Below are positions 42,814 to 54,663 of a stretch of DNA of 64,000 nucleotides, in pieces. Both the position numbers and the translations under genes were made by a program. Source of the DNA: Anastrepha obliqua (taxonomy: Eukaryota > Arthropoda > Insecta > Diptera > Tephritidae); contig NC_072896.1 in assembly GCF_027943255.1 (NCBI RefSeq), forward strand, positions 121,303,879 to 121,367,878, written 5' to 3'. The notes beneath the pieces are model-generated. The model worked only from the letters and a program-made list of their open reading frames with translations. It did not search any database and was not told the DNA's origin. The stretch's first letter is position 1. Each line of letters begins with the position of its first letter.

Positions 42814-43708
42814 CAGGATGGGCCATATAGCGTTTGCTTTTTGAACCACCTATTTTTTGAGAATGGTAACACAAATGACATGTCAAATGTGTTCATAATT
42901 TACTTAAAGGTTTGATATTTTCGAAATGGGACGCTATACGCTGGAACAAAATTGGGAAATATTGAAAACCTATTTCCAAAGTAGTGAGTCTTCTTTTTCT
43001 TTTCTGATTTTCACATCGGTGGCTACGTTAATAAGCAAAATTGTCGGATTTGGGGCTCAGAACATCCACACGTTACTGTAGAGAAGCAAATGCATCCACA
43101 ACGAGTCACTGTTTGGTGCGGGTTTTGGTCTGGCGGCATCTTTGGGCCATTTTTTTTCGAAAATGAGCGAGGAGCCGCGGTTACAGTAAATGGCGAGCGT
43201 TACCGCGACATGCTCAACGAGTTCTTTCCAAAAATTGAAGAAGATGACATGGACGACATTAGGTTTAAACAGGACGGCGCAACTTGTCACACTGCCAAAG
43301 TTACACTCGAACTTTTTGCTACCGTTTTAGAAAACCGAATAATCAGCCGAAATTCCGATATCAATTGGCCGCCTCGGAGTTGTGACTTAAGCCCGTTGGA
43401 CTATTTTTTGTGGGGAGCCGTTAAAAACAAATGCTATGCGGAATATTCAGAGACGATTGATGCTTTAAAACACGAAATCGAAGTGGCAATTCATGAAATT
43501 GGAGCCCAAACAATCGAAAATGTGGTTAAAAATTGGGTTGATCGAATGGCCTACTGTAAAGCCAGCCGTGGCAGACATTTGAACGATATTATTTTTCATT
43601 CATAAATGACAATGTTCAATCTTCAAAATAAAAAAAAAGTTTGAAAAAATATTGATTAGGTTTTTTTTATAGCCGATTCAAAAAGCAAATTTTACATGGC
43701 CCACCCTA
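42814..43708 (+). mobile_element. DD41D mariner-like element of a second lineage, internally deleted
   Basis: Ends CAGGATGGGCCATATAG (42,814) and, inverted, TAGGGTGGGCCATGTAAA (ending 43,708), both continuing to TTTGCTTTTTGAA, with TA at 42,812-42,813 and 43,709-43,710. The N-terminal MGRYTLEQNWEILKTYFQSS (42,925 onward) is joined by a deletion to GYVNKQNCRIWG near 43,022. The frame 43,090-43,605 is open for 171 codons: QRVTVWCGFWSGGIFGPFFF, FKQDGATCHTAKVTLELFAT (second Asp), NWPPRSCDLSPLDYFLWGAV (third Asp 41 residues later), IENVVKNWVDRMAYCKASRG. The first Asp (DEAH region) is deleted. Confidence 0.88.
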
Positions 43709-43710
43709 TA

Positions 43711-45180
43711 TATGGTACTTCTAAGCGTTATGACGCAGGGATGCGCAATCGAGTGCTGACGCTGATGAGCCTTGTCAGCTTTATTTGATTGGCTGCAAAA
43801 GACACAAAGTAGTCTATATCTGCGAGTATAAATGGAATATTTTTGTGTGGGATGTGAATTCCATTCATTTCCTATGCATTCTTCTGTTGGTGGCTGTATC
43901 TTGATTGCCTACGATTGCGGCGTAGGTGTTTGCAGGAGTTCTGCACATTTAAGTGTTTTGTGGTTACCAATTTTTATAAGAAATATTGCATTTAAGTTAC
44001 GAGAACAGAGATCCATCAACTCATCTTTTTGGTACTTTTGTGCAATCAAAAAACGTTGTGTAGATTTTCTGAATTTTTTGTTGAATTCGTATTTGCTGCG
44101 AAAATCCAATCAAACTTCATATTCATCCTCTAGCATTTATTTAAGCGTATGTATATATTTATTTTTGCTTGCAAACACTCACACATACACACACACCTGC
44201 ATGTGTTGCAATTTAATCAGTTGCTAATTGAAATTGCTTGTTATTTGCGCCATTTTTGCATTCAACACCTCGATGCCACCACTTTGCTATAGTTTGTTGC
44301 CGGAAATAATTTAAAACTTGAAATTGGATTTGTGGTGTGGCTTCTAATTTATTGCATTGCAATTTCCATGGAAGCGAACAGCTTGCGATCTTGCATACAT
44401 TGTTGGCGACATACCGGCTCATAATCAATACCGGCGTTCGGTGCAATATTGCCTCCAGTTCAATCAGCTCCCCCAATGCCACTGTAATCAACGGTGGACA
44501 TCAACGTATTTCGCTCGGCAACGCCAATGGCAGTTCAATAATTTTCTTATTGTTTTTCGCCGCTCATCAAATGCTGCAGTTGATTTGAGTGCTCTCCATC
44601 ATTCACTGTATGCTTATGGTTGTATGTGTGTATGTATAGGTATGCAGGTATATTACTCATTGTGCAGCTTGCTAACATAATTTCGATTACATCTGCTCCT
44701 TTTTTTTTGGACTTTTCTATTTCCAACTAAAACATACTATTATCCGTTACCTAGATAAATATAGGGGTTTCTAATAGGGACTGGTTTTGGTAGGCCGTGG
44801 TGGCGATGTTGCAAAGCATAAGTAAAATTTTTTGGTTCTTATTCAAAAACATCGGGGCAGATAAAAAGATAGAGCAATGCGTGAAAATGATAAAACTTTA
44901 TTAGGAAGGATTTGAGGTTATGGTTGATTATTTTTCGCGAAGATGACGTGAATTGGCTACTAAGTTCGTGTTCTTTGACCAAATTAGACTTTTCCTTGTG
45001 CAATTTTCTGAAGTCACAGGTGTAAGAAAATTAGTTGCAATCCATTGATGTCCTCAGAGCCCAGTCAATTGCTCAAAATCTGCTAAGTCCATGCAGCAGA
45101 GCCATTAAAAATGTAAGCTTCGTTTTTAAGAACTGTGGGAAGCTGCGTCGAACATTTGAAGGATGTCTTATTTTATACTA
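43711..45180. other. probable host non-coding DNA
   Basis: Mixed composition with CA runs near 44,178-44,200 and TG/TA runs near 44,610-44,650. Short overlapping frames on both strands show no domain. A T run lies at 44,701-44,708. Confidence 0.4.
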
Positions 45181-45184
45181 GGCG

Positions 45185-46165
45185 AAAAATTTTTTTTTAA
45201 TATATTTTATACAAAAAGAAAAGTAACAAAAAAATGCAAAATGCTGATATTTCATACGAAACCAAAATTCAAAATTTTGATAATGTATATGGAAAAAAAT
45301 TAAAAAAAAAAATGAAAAAAAATCCAACAAACAAAACTGCAAAAATATAAAAGACAAACAACAAACAGCAATGAAAAAAAATATAAAAATATTTATATTT
45401 TATGCAAAAAAAAGGCAAAAATGTTGATATTTCACACAAACAAAAATTCAAAAATTTTATATTAATTTTTTTTTACATTTTATACAAAAACAAAAACAAA
45501 AAAAAAATACAAAAATGTATAAAACAACAACAAAAAACCGCAAAAAATGCAACAACTTTCATATTTTATACCAAAAACAAAAAATAAAAATAAACCATAA
45601 AAAAATGCGTAAATGTTGATAGTTTTTACAAAAAAGACACAAAAATGTTGATATTTTCATGAAAGATATGTTCAATTTCGATTGTGCATCTGACTCTAAT
45701 AAGTCAACAACACTAAGAGGCAACATCATCGATTTGCCTTTTTCAAGACACATTATACTCCAAACACCCCCTTTCATTTCCCACTTCTCCTATCATCTCC
45801 TATTCTCAACAGAGAAATGGTTCATTACCATGCACACAGGAAGAAGGCATATGCAAACGCAAATATGTGAATTTATATACATATGCGCATATACATATGT
45901 ACATATATATGCTCACTCAAGTAGGAGAGAGCCAGATGTCGAACGTTGCCGAATGCGGGGGCCGATTATGACTCTTTGTCGTTCGTTCCGCGCACTCGCT
46001 TGCAGTTCAAGCAAGGTAACGACGAATTTTTTGGTGCGTGCAGCCGGCTTCATCTAATTATAAGACGTTATCACGTCAAAAAAAAATTCAAAAATGTTGA
46101 TATTTTACACAAAACAAATATGCAAACAAACAAAAAAAAAAAACACGCACAGAAAAAACTAAATA
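45185..46165. repeat. degenerate A-rich array with an AAAATGTTGATATTT core, interrupted
   Basis: A core close to AAAATGTTGATATTTCAYAC recurs near 45,235, 45,419, 45,608, 45,642 and 46,092, with AT-rich spacers rich in CAAACAAAAATTCAAAATTT. A non-repetitive stretch of about 400 bp (45,660-46,075) with TATA/CATATG-like runs interrupts it. No reading frame of interest. Confidence 0.55.
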
Positions 46166-46429
46166 TATAATACTAACATGCACACTTACCATATAATAAA
46201 AAATAAATGAATGGGTTTTAAATATACTTTATTATGCTCTTACTTTAGGAAGCACATACTGCCTAAGAAAGCCAGAATATTTTATAAACATTTTTTTTCA
46301 TTCAGAAGCTCTCTAACCATATAATAAAAAATTAATAAATGCGTTTGAAAATGGACTTCGAAAAGGCGAGCCAGCATACACCCAGAGATTGGTAACTCCT
46401 AAACCACTCAGGCTAAAAAGCTCATTTTA

Positions 46430-46880
46430 TTAAAATAATGTATAAGTAAAAGGGAGGATAGTCAGGAGAAAAAGAGAGAAGTAACAAAAAGAGAGAGATA
46501 GAATATAATAGAGATAAAGACAGCTAGTTCTGCGAGAATTTCCCAGTCTTGGGCAATCCAGTTTGAGAGAATGAAATTTACTCATTCTCATGACATCGGA
46601 ACAAAAAGTTCGAAGCCTTGCTCTAGCAAAGGCAGGACACTCAAAGAGAAAATGATCGAAAAGGTCAATGATATGAGTCTCGTCGAAGTAAGACAGGCAA
46701 ATCGGGTTCGCAATGATTCCAATGGTGGTCATATGCTGACCCCATGGGTTGTGTCCCGTAATGATACCGACCATCAACCGAACGTCTTTCCTTCCAAGTT
46801 TTAGAAGAAAGTTCGACAGTTTTATGTTCGAGCTTGTCACAAAACACGTTGTTGCAGTTCTCTTCTGCAGTATTCTCTTC
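46430..46880 (-). pseudogene. I-like LINE, ORF2 C-terminus (minus)
   Basis: The frame 46,840-46,430 reads NIKLSNFLLKLGRKDVRLMV, then GIITGHNPWGQHMTTIGI, then FLFECPAFARARLRTF, the connector and terminal zinc-knuckle-like region (HFLFEC, His and Cys kept). Upstream CFVTSSN continues to about 46,880. The copy at 51,205-51,670 has the same LGRKDVQLMAG block, so the two are one family. The first half of the knuckle is degraded. Confidence 0.7.
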
Positions 46881-47375
46881 AGCCTATTTTATTTCACTTC
46901 GATGCGCCCTTACTAAAAACCCCTATATGTATATGTGGAATATAAGTTTCATAGATATACAGAGTGATTCAAGTACAAGTATTTTATTAAAATTCAAAAA
47001 TAACTTAAGGAACAAAAGCCAGTTTGGTGTTTGATAGGCCAGACTTCTCTCTAAATTTACTATAATAATATCGTTCAATATTTTTCATTAATTTTTCATT
47101 AATTTCTTAGCAATAGCAAAACTTACTATTCTCCCTCAATGGCTTCTTTGGCTGGCACTGCAGCAATCCATCCTGCCAATTAAATTTTCTTAGGGTGCGT
47201 TGACTGTTTTTGGCCCTTTTTCGTATATGGCTCGGCCAATATTTCTTTCATTCTGAGTCTGAATCATTTTTTGCTTGTCTGCATAACATCAACCTTTAAC
47301 GAGGCCTTAGGTTGGGTTAGTTTGCAGATCCCTTGATTTCTCCAGTGCTGGTATTTTCTAACGCATTGAAATATT
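46881..47375. other. non-coding or decayed LINE sequence left of the hAT element
   Basis: No clear motif. The sequence right of the hAT element (49,893-50,040) has LINE-like minus-strand coding, so this stretch may be the continuation of that LINE, but I could not align it convincingly. Confidence 0.35.
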
Positions 47376-47406
47376 CTCTACATCAGTGGTCGCCAACCCG
47401 TCGATC

Positions 47407-47449
47407 GCGAGCTACCGGTAGCTCGCAAAGGCAATTCTGGTAGCTCGCG
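47407..47449. repeat. subterminal 20-bp perfect palindrome and partial repeat in the hAT element
   Basis: GCGAGCTACCGGTAGCTCGC (47,407-47,426) is a perfect palindrome, and TAGCTCGCG follows at 47,441-47,449. Related words (CAGCTCGC, TAGCTCA) lie near the right end at 49,820-49,860. Clustered subterminal repeats are known transposase-binding sites in hAT elements; that role here is inference. Confidence 0.6.
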
Positions 47450-47726
47450 CTGCTCACGTTGCAAAAAATCCAAAAGTCTGAAAATCATACCAGTATTAGC
47501 AAATTTCAGAAATTTTCATAATAAATAGATAAACAGCGGCAATACTGCGGTAAGCGATTTCGCGCCGACAAACGCGACGTTCTAGGATCGGCTGGATCCG
47601 ATTAGCGTGTTCGAGAATTTTTTGGCTTTATATATACGCAATGCACGTCGACATTGCGCTCAGTTTAAAACTGAACGGCATTATCAATGTTCTGCGTGTA
47701 GCGGTTGGGTTAGAGTTCGAAACATT

Positions 47727-49525
47727 ATGTCAAGCAGTAGTAAGAAGGCGAAGACATACCATTTCCATTCGGAATGGGAAGAACAATACTTATTCACAGA
47801 AGTTAAAGGCAAAAGTGTTTGTTATGTAATACATCTCTGTCAGGTCCTAAAAAAGGAAATATTGAGAGGCATCATAAAACTGTACATTCGAATTTTGAGA
47901 AGGCATTCTCGTTAAATTCTGCCACCAGAAAAGAAAAACTGAAACATTTAAAAATCCAGTTAATTGGACAACAGTCAATATTTTTGAAAACAATCGACAA
48001 AAATAAGGCTGCAACTGAAGCATCTTATCGTGTTTCCCAGATAATTGCACAAAAGAAAAAACCTTATGAAGACGGGGAAATCATAAAACAAGCATTTTTG
48101 GAAGCTGCAGATTCTTTATTCGCCAACTTTAGAAATAAAGACGAAATAGTGTCTGCTATAAAATCTATGCAACTTTCTGCTAATACATGGATGAGGCGAG
48201 TAGAAGTAATGAGCAATGATATTTTTTTACAGTTAAGAAGTGACTTAGATAACTGTATTTACTTTTCACTGCAACTGGATGAATCAACAGATGTAGTTGA
48301 CACCTCACAGATGGCCATATTTGTCAGGATGGCTTTTAGTGATTTTACAATAAAAGAAGATCTTTTGAAGTTTATTCCACTCAAAGGAAATACTACTGGG
48401 CTAGAGCTGTTTTCTCATTTAAAAAATCTCATCTCTTCTGAGAAAATTCCAATATCAAAAATGGTAGGCCTGACAGCTAACGGTGCTCCAGCTATGGTGG
48501 GTTGTGATAAGGGGCTCGTGGCGCAATGTCATAAGGATGAAAGTTTTCCACAATTTCTTAGTTACCACTGTATTAAACATCAGCAAGCATTATGTGGAAA
48601 TTTTCTAAACTTGAACAACGTTATGAAACTGGTGGTGAAAATTGTGAACAAGATTAGAGCTCAAGCGTTACAAAGAAGATTATTTAAAACTTTGGCTGAT
48701 GAAATTGACTGTCAATACGGAGAGCTACTTCTTCACTCTGAAGTGCGATGGTTAAGCAGAGGACGAGTGCTCAAACGTTTCAATGATGTCCTGCCTGCTA
48801 TACTCCAATTTTTCAAAGAACGCGATGAACCGATTCCTGAACTGGAAAATTCGACTTGGCTCAGAGATTTTGGTTTTCTTGTGGACATTACAGAGAAATT
48901 AAATGAGCTTAACTTGCAGCTTCAAGGCAGGGATAAAGAATAAGCGGAAATGATTTCTGATATAAATGCATTTATTACAAAACTTGAATTTTGGGAACAA
49001 AACCGCGATACTAAGCATTTTCCTATTCTTTCCGAAAAGATATCCAAAAATCTATTAGAGCTCTATGACAGTAAATATCATATGGAAATAGTTTCTAACT
49101 TGAAGGAAAACTTCAAAAATCGTTTTAAGGATTTCAGCAAAATTGCTTTAGTGACGCAATTTGTTGTTTCACCCTTCATGGACATTGATATACAACAGTT
49201 TGCAACTTGTGTTATGAACAACTTTGGCGAAGACATTGCTGTGACAGAAATGGAACTGATTGCTTTTCAAAGTGACTTGACTTTAAAATCTTTAGGTTCA
49301 AATACAAAATGTGTATGGACTTTAGTAAGTAAAGATAAGTATTCAGTTTTATGTCGTGTTGCGTTGAAAGTGAAAGCGTTATTCAGTTCAACTTATTTGT
49401 GTGAATCTTCTTTTTCCAATATGAAATTTATATACCGCAATCGGCTTACAGATATACATTTGGATAACTGTATTCGCATGACTGTATCAAATTATACTGC
49501 AAATATTAAAAAAAATTATCGATGA
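47727..49525 (+). pseudogene. hAT transposase (GTF2IRD2/ZBED-like), one frameshift and one stop
   Basis: Start ATG at 47,727 (MSSSSKKAKTYHF). A one-base loss near 47,815 separates it from the frame 47,819-48,943, which reads LLCNTSLSGPKKGNIERHHK, the BED zinc finger (C-x2-C, H-x4-H region). Then FSLQLDESTDV (first catalytic Asp), MVGLTANGAPAMVG where the second Asp position reads Asn, LSYHCIKHQQALC (C-x2-H), LLLHSEVRWLSRGRVLKRF (RW motif). A TAA at 48,941 stops the frame, which then continues unchanged at 48,950-49,525: SKYHMEIVSNLKENFKNRF and STYLCESSFSNMKFIYRNRL (catalytic Glu and hATC dimerisation helix). With about 600 codons it has the usual length. The Asn, stop and shift argue that it is inactive. 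Confidence 0.9.
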
Positions 49526-49892
49526 GTCAGAATGTCAACCTTCTCATTAAATATGCTCTTTTTATCTGCCCATATTTTATTTATATAATAATGTACTATT
49601 ACTTTTTTGTTGTTTTTTTAAGTCGCTTGTGATTTGCCATTATGACTGCAAAAAATTTTGTTACGATTGATAGGTGTGAACATGGATGTAGTTATGCATA
49701 AGTATAAGCACTATAAGTCATAAGTCTATTATATATAGAATGTATATTAGTAAAATAAATACATTTATTGTATGTCGAATATAACTGTGTATTATTTAAT
49801 TTATGTTGGCTTGTGCAAGCAGCTCGCTGTTTATTTCAAAATCTTGAAAGTAGCTCAACACATTTAAAAGGTTGGCGACCACTGCTCTACAA

Positions 49893-50040
49893 GAAGTGCT
49901 GAATCTCCGTCTGGATAGAGAATTTTTGTTATGATGGGGGAACAAAATGTGCAAAATTATTTGGTCCTCTTCTTTATATAGACAGCTTCTGCGGAAGTCT
50001 TCTGCCTCTTTGCCGTGCCCCAAAATCTTACAAAACAAGT
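49893..50040 (-). pseudogene. LINE ORF2 C-terminal relic, broken by the hAT insertion
   Basis: Minus-strand frame from 50,038 reads LGHGKEAEDFRRSCLYKEED and IILHILFPHHNKNSLSRRRF. The pattern resembles the C...EE...H..F..C...RRRF end of I- or Jockey-like elements with its cysteines mostly lost. The hAT element begins directly downstream on this strand. Confidence 0.45.
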
Positions 50041-51200
50041 TTAATGGCTGGTGACATGAATACTGAACTCGGTGGGCAAAAGTATCGATTGTTTACTCAG
50101 AAATGTAACATAACATCTTGAAACCAAAGTTCATCCAAGATGTATATTCAGTTTTAGTTCATAAAAGATACATAATAATGACTCCACAGGTAAAATAGGT
50201 TTTCAAGTAGAAATTTCGCACAAAAATTATAGCCCGATATCGTCATTCCTAGTCTCTTTCTGAGCTGTCAACCCTCTGTAAATGCATCAACTTCTCGTCA
50301 ATCCAATTTAAATTTTACGGTATCCATATGCCATAATTCTGTTTTTCAGTATATTCGTTGACATGAGAAGATGCGTCATCGGAAACTTCTTTTCATTGAA
50401 TGCTCATTCGCAGTTTGGGCTCTCTTCAAATATGAGCTTGCCACATTTCCCAATGTTGTTTCAATGCAAGATGAATCGTTTCCTTCCACGAAAGTATATT
50501 ATGATATTGATTGACAAGTAATAGTTGTGTCATTGTCTCAGAATGGTATCAAAGCTGTGTTTGGACCACCTTGTTTTGATCCTAGTTGTATGTATTTGCT
50601 TTCGCTCTTATTCGTGCATTGACCATTGCATGACAGCTGTTTTTTTTTTTTTTATTTTCCTCATCATTTTTCATACTCCATTGCAAAAGGTAATTATATT
50701 ACTCTGGCATTTTGGCTGTGCGCTCACTCTTGCGACACAAATCCCCAGCGAGTGAAAATGTTGATTGTATTGTCTGCTCATTGCCGGGCTACGTCTGTCT
50801 ATTTGCATGTTTACTTAGCGCAGCCAGCGAATAGCAACCGAACAAATTTGTATAAAAGGATGTGCTGTGAAAACTCCATATTGGCAATGTGTAATTTGAT
50901 TTTCATATTTTCGTATTTTATCAGCAGCAGCAGCAGTTGAATGTACTTTGCGCTACTTCTCATTCACATACAAATATTTTTATTTTAACCCATGTACATT
51001 GTGCAATGACCTAAAATATACAACACTTTCGGGAGTTGTGCAAATCTCCTGGCAAAAAAGGTTGTGTGCGATCATTGAATTTCAATAAAAAAATATATGT
51101 AATAGGGCTAGGGTAGTATTTGTGTTTGATACAAATCGATTTATAAAAGCGAATGTTAAACTGGATGTTCGTCCTTTACGAATTACTAGACTTACTATGT
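50041..51200. other. non-coding, microsatellites only
   Basis: T run at 50,640-50,653 and five CAG units at 50,922-50,936. No transposon end or conserved frame was found. Confidence 0.45.
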
Positions 51201-51204
51201 ATTC

Positions 51205-51670
51205 TACTGCATCAATTGCCGATGAATTGGCAAACTGCGGTTCAGCGGTTCCCCTACAGTTGACCATAGCCAATAAGCGGAATCAGTTCTACTGGAATCA
51301 GCGATTACGTATGCAATTTACGTAAAGAGCGATGGTCCAGTCTAGAACGCAGCAGAACTGTAAAGTGTTTTGTGGCAAGTCCGAACAGAAAACTGTTGAA
51401 CGTTCTTAAAAAACTTGGTAGAAAAGACGTTCAGTTGATGGCCGGACACAATCAATGGGGCCTGAATATCCCCCCCAATGGAATCATTGAGCATCCAATT
51501 TGCCTGCCTAGCTTAGAAAGGCGGATAGCAGCGAGGATTTTCTCAGTGAGCGTCCTGCCTTTGCTAAAGCAAGGCTACTAATTTTGGATTCCGATGTCAT
51601 GATAAGGAGTAATATCCGATCTCTCAAACTGGATAATCTTTTCAGATGTGCCACGGTTAGGTTAGGTTGA
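51205..51670 (+). pseudogene. I-like LINE, RNase H end and C-terminus (plus)
   Basis: The + strand reads ASIADELANCGSAVPL (last RNase H Asp), then after a stop RWSSLERSRTVKCFVASPNR, LGRKDVQLMAG, HNQWGLNIPPNGIIEHPICL and, in a shifted frame, FLSERPAFAKARLLIL. It is the same family as 46,430-46,880. At least two frameshifts. Confidence 0.7.
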
Positions 51671-52330
51671 CCTGGCTGGCTGAAAGTCCTCACATGGACG
51701 TAATGATGCTTTGTTTTTTGTTTTTTTAGTCAGGGGGTGTAAATCAAAATGTCTGAAACATCATCAAAGGTACCGTCACACCAATGGTATGTGGGGCATG
51801 CTCCCACTAACCCTATAACATTCCTCCTCCTCGGCTGGTTTCCACCCTGGAACCGCGTTAGCATTTCTTCAAGGTGGAGCCGCGTTTATGTCTACTGACA
51901 CAACAGGTTCCTGCGTCCAGATTCCGCTCCTGTGGGCGTATGGAGATTTTACACTATCGATAGTATTCACTCCTCCCACTGGCTTCGAGAGCGGTTGTGG
52001 GGGAATGAAACATCCGAGAAAATGCAATAGTCCGATACTCACAAACTATTGTCTTATCTTCAGTTCGGTACTGTTGTGAGTGTTTGGCTCAAGCGTCTGT
52101 ATCTGTCGTCGGTTTGTCTAAAACAGTTCATCTCCACTGTCCACCCGCTAGCAAAGGTACCAAAACCTTTGTAATCAACGAATAGGCTTTATATTTATAA
52201 GGTTGTTTCGTTTTTTTTTTTTTGCCTTCCTTTTCTCCCAAGAACTGTCAAATTATGACTTAGCTGGATTACGTACATTGCATAAGAAATAAGATAGTTG
52301 GTCTTGCTAGAATTAATTAATTATCTTAAT
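51671..52330. other. non-coding, nothing recognised
   Basis: GC content is somewhat higher than around it, with a T run near 52,211-52,222. No coding motif. Confidence 0.4.
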
Positions 52331-52339
52331 AGTATTGCA

Positions 52340-52980
52340 TACTTAGTCTATCTATCTGCTTCTACTGTTGCTGCCGCTGTTGTTGCTGCAGTAGCAACTG
52401 CTGCTGTCGTTTCTGGGCTTTCCTTTCCCAGTCAATGCAGTTGAGCCTCGGCACGACTGTAGCCGCGAACGTTTTTACGGCGTCCCATTTAGCGATGGTC
52501 GAGCACATATCCTGGACAAATCTTGCGTGAGATGGCAGCTGTTCGAATGCCTTCGCCAGCATTGCTCGTTCTTCTCTGCAGTGAAAAGCCACATGTTCTG
52601 TGCTCTCGACTGTATTCGAGCAACTCGGGCAAAAAGGGCTGTCGGTCAGCTGGAAACGGTGTAGAAATTCAAGGAAGCAGCCGTGTCGGGTGAGTATCTG
52701 AGTTAGGTAGTAGTCAATATCGCCATGCTTCCTATTCATCCACCCTTCAAGGTTCGGTATGAGTTTGTAAGTCCACCGACCTTTGGTTGACTCATTCGAC
52801 TCTTTTTTGCCATTCGACCATCGATGGCGCATATTGCGTCGACTGTTTAGCCTCAGTCCGTCACAGTTGATATGAGTCGTCTCCTCTCTCCTTGCGGGCC
52901 ACCTATGTTAGGCAGAAATCTCGCTAGTGCGGCATTGACAGCCGCTGCTTTACAATTAACTGCTGCCAGATGGAGTTAGA
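52340..52980 (-). pseudogene. R1/LOA-like LINE, ORF2 C-terminus (minus)
   Basis: The frame 52,832-52,362 is open for 156 codons: GRWTYKLIPNLEGWMNRKHG, YYLTQILTRHGCFLEFLHRF, CPSCSNTVESTEHVAFHCRE (C-x2-C...H...C knuckle), and ends in a Gln-rich tail with QQQ runs coded by CAG/CAA triplets. Frame shifts upstream lead to about 52,980. It is the cleanest C-terminus of this family in the window; 5,050-5,300 and 57,450-57,800 are its relatives. Confidence 0.8.
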
Positions 52981-52983
52981 CCC

Positions 52984-53460
52984 TTACGTTTCCTTGTAGT
53001 AAGCTTCTTGTAATAAGTCTGCGTCTTCTGCGAATCTAAGTAAGCTTTTAAGCTCAAACCCCGAGAGACATTCTAACCTCTCATATTGTAGAGCTCCTAA
53101 GCATTTAATTCGGGTTCTAGCTAATGTAGGGCACGAACATAGAAGGTGTTCAAGCGTTTCCCTCTCTTCTAGTTCATTGCAAAATCTGCAGCTATCGTTG
53201 TTTGTCATTCCTATCTTGTATGCGTGCACCGCTAGCAAATTGTGGCCTGTCAGCATATCTACGATAGTTCTGCTTTCTTTTCTAGACAGAGCTAGTATCA
53301 ATCGGACGTATTTATCTGCACTCTGTGTACACATGATTTTCGCGGTTTTGCAAGTGGCTTAGTTATTCCACATCCTGTCTATCCATATTTTCATGTCCTC
53401 AGCGAAGTCATTGTATACTGTATTTAAAGGTTCAAATCTCTTCATCCAATCACTTTTCGG
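52984..53460 (-). pseudogene. I-like LINE, ORF2 C-terminus (minus)
   Basis: The frame 53,334-52,984 reads DKYVRLILALSRKESRTIVD, MLTGHNLLAVHAYKIGMTNN and CRFCNELEERETLEHLLCSC, the complete CCHC end motif. It then runs SGFELKSLLRFAEDADLL to a stop. Upstream MKIWIDRMWNN continues with stops to about 53,460. It lies head to tail against the R1-like relic with only a few bases between. Confidence 0.8.
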
Positions 53461-53814
53461 AGTCCTCTTTAGTCTGTTAGTTCTCTCCTTTCCTGCCTTT
53501 CCTTTTACTTTCTAGAGTTTTGAATACAATGGACATTTTAGCCTGAGTGTTTTAAGAGTTACCATTCTCTCACTTCTTCTTGGCTCGCCTTTTTCAAATT
53601 TCAACACTGTATCATAATACAAGGGCTGAAAAGTCCTGGTCCTAATAAAGAAAACAGGTTTTTTTGTTTGCTCAAAATTACCCTATTCATCAAAGTAATT
53701 TCCATCAAAAACAACGCAATCATTCCAGCGCCGCTTTAATATTTCAATACCACTTTCGCAGAACGATTTATCTTTTGTCTCGAAATAGGTCCCAGCATCA
53801 GCGATAACCGTTTC

Positions 53815-54571
53815 TCTTCTTCTTCTTAATTGGCGCGATAACCACTTACGCGATTTGGGCCGAGTTTAACAAAGCGCGCCAGTCGTTTCTTTCCCGTGCT
53901 AACCGGCGCCAATTGGACACACCAAGTGAAGCCAAGTCCTTCTCCACCTGATCTTTCCAACGCAGAGGAGGCCTTCCTCTTCCTCTGCTACCACCAGCTG
54001 GTACCGCATCGAATTCTTTCAAAGCCGGAGCCTTTGTATCCATTCGGACGACATGACCCAGCCAACGTAGCCGCTGGATCTTTATTCGCTGCGCTATGTC
54101 TATGTCGTCGTAAAGCTCATACAGCTCATCGTTCTATCGCCTGCGATATTCGCCGTTGCCAACGTGCAAAGGTCCAAAAATCTTGGGCAGAATCTTTCTC
54201 TCAAACACTCCAAGCGTCGCTTTATCGGATGTTGTCATCGTCCAAGCTTCTGCGCCATACGTTAGGACGGGCATGATGAGAGCCTTGTAGAGTGTTAGTT
54301 TTGTTCGTCGAGAGAGGAATTTACTACTCAATTGCATACTTAGCCCAAAGTAGCACTTGTTGGCAAGAGAGATTCTACGTTGGATTTCAAGGCTGACACT
54401 GTTATCGGTGCTAATGCTGGTTATTAAATAAACAAAGGTTTTTTACAACCTCGAAATTACAACTGTCACAACGGTGGGTGCCGATACGCGAGTGCGCCGA
54501 CTGTTTGTTTGAAGACAGGAGGTACTTCGTTTTGTCCTCGTTCACCAATATGAAATTCAATTCATGTAATT
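53815..54571 (-). mobile_element. RTE-like LINE 3' fragment inside the mariner
   Basis: On the minus strand: LVNEDKTKYLLSSNKQSAHS (shifted frames near 54,480-54,550), FLSRRTKLTLYKALIMPVLT and YGAEAWTMTTSDKATLGVFE in the frame 54,337-54,134, then PLHVGNGEYRRR. After a stop come TKAPALKEFDAVPAGGSRGR and WKDQVEKDLASLGVSNWRR to 53,846. The 3' end is a TTC/GAA repeat at 53,815-53,826. GTTTC at 53,810-53,814 and 54,572-54,576 may be the target duplication. It covers more of the gene than 13,058-13,500. Confidence 0.82.
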
Positions 54572-54663
54572 GTTTCATTGTTCAGAATCATCGACACGTC
54601 TTGTTTTTGGTCAACAATGAGCAGACGCGGCATCCACTTTGAACAGAGCTTTCTCATAGTCAA

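Larger units (their letters stand above)
47384..49884 (+). mobile_element. hAT transposon, 2501 bp, nearly complete
   Basis: Perfect 15-bp inverted ends CAGTGGTCGCCAACC (47,384-47,398) and GGTTGGCGACCACTG (49,870-49,884). Flanks CTCTACAT (47,376-47,383) and CTCTACAA (49,885-49,892) are an 8-bp duplication with one difference, the length used by hAT elements. One transposase gene lies between. CAGTGG...-type ends and the protein place it near the Charlie/Buster side of hAT. Confidence 0.93.
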
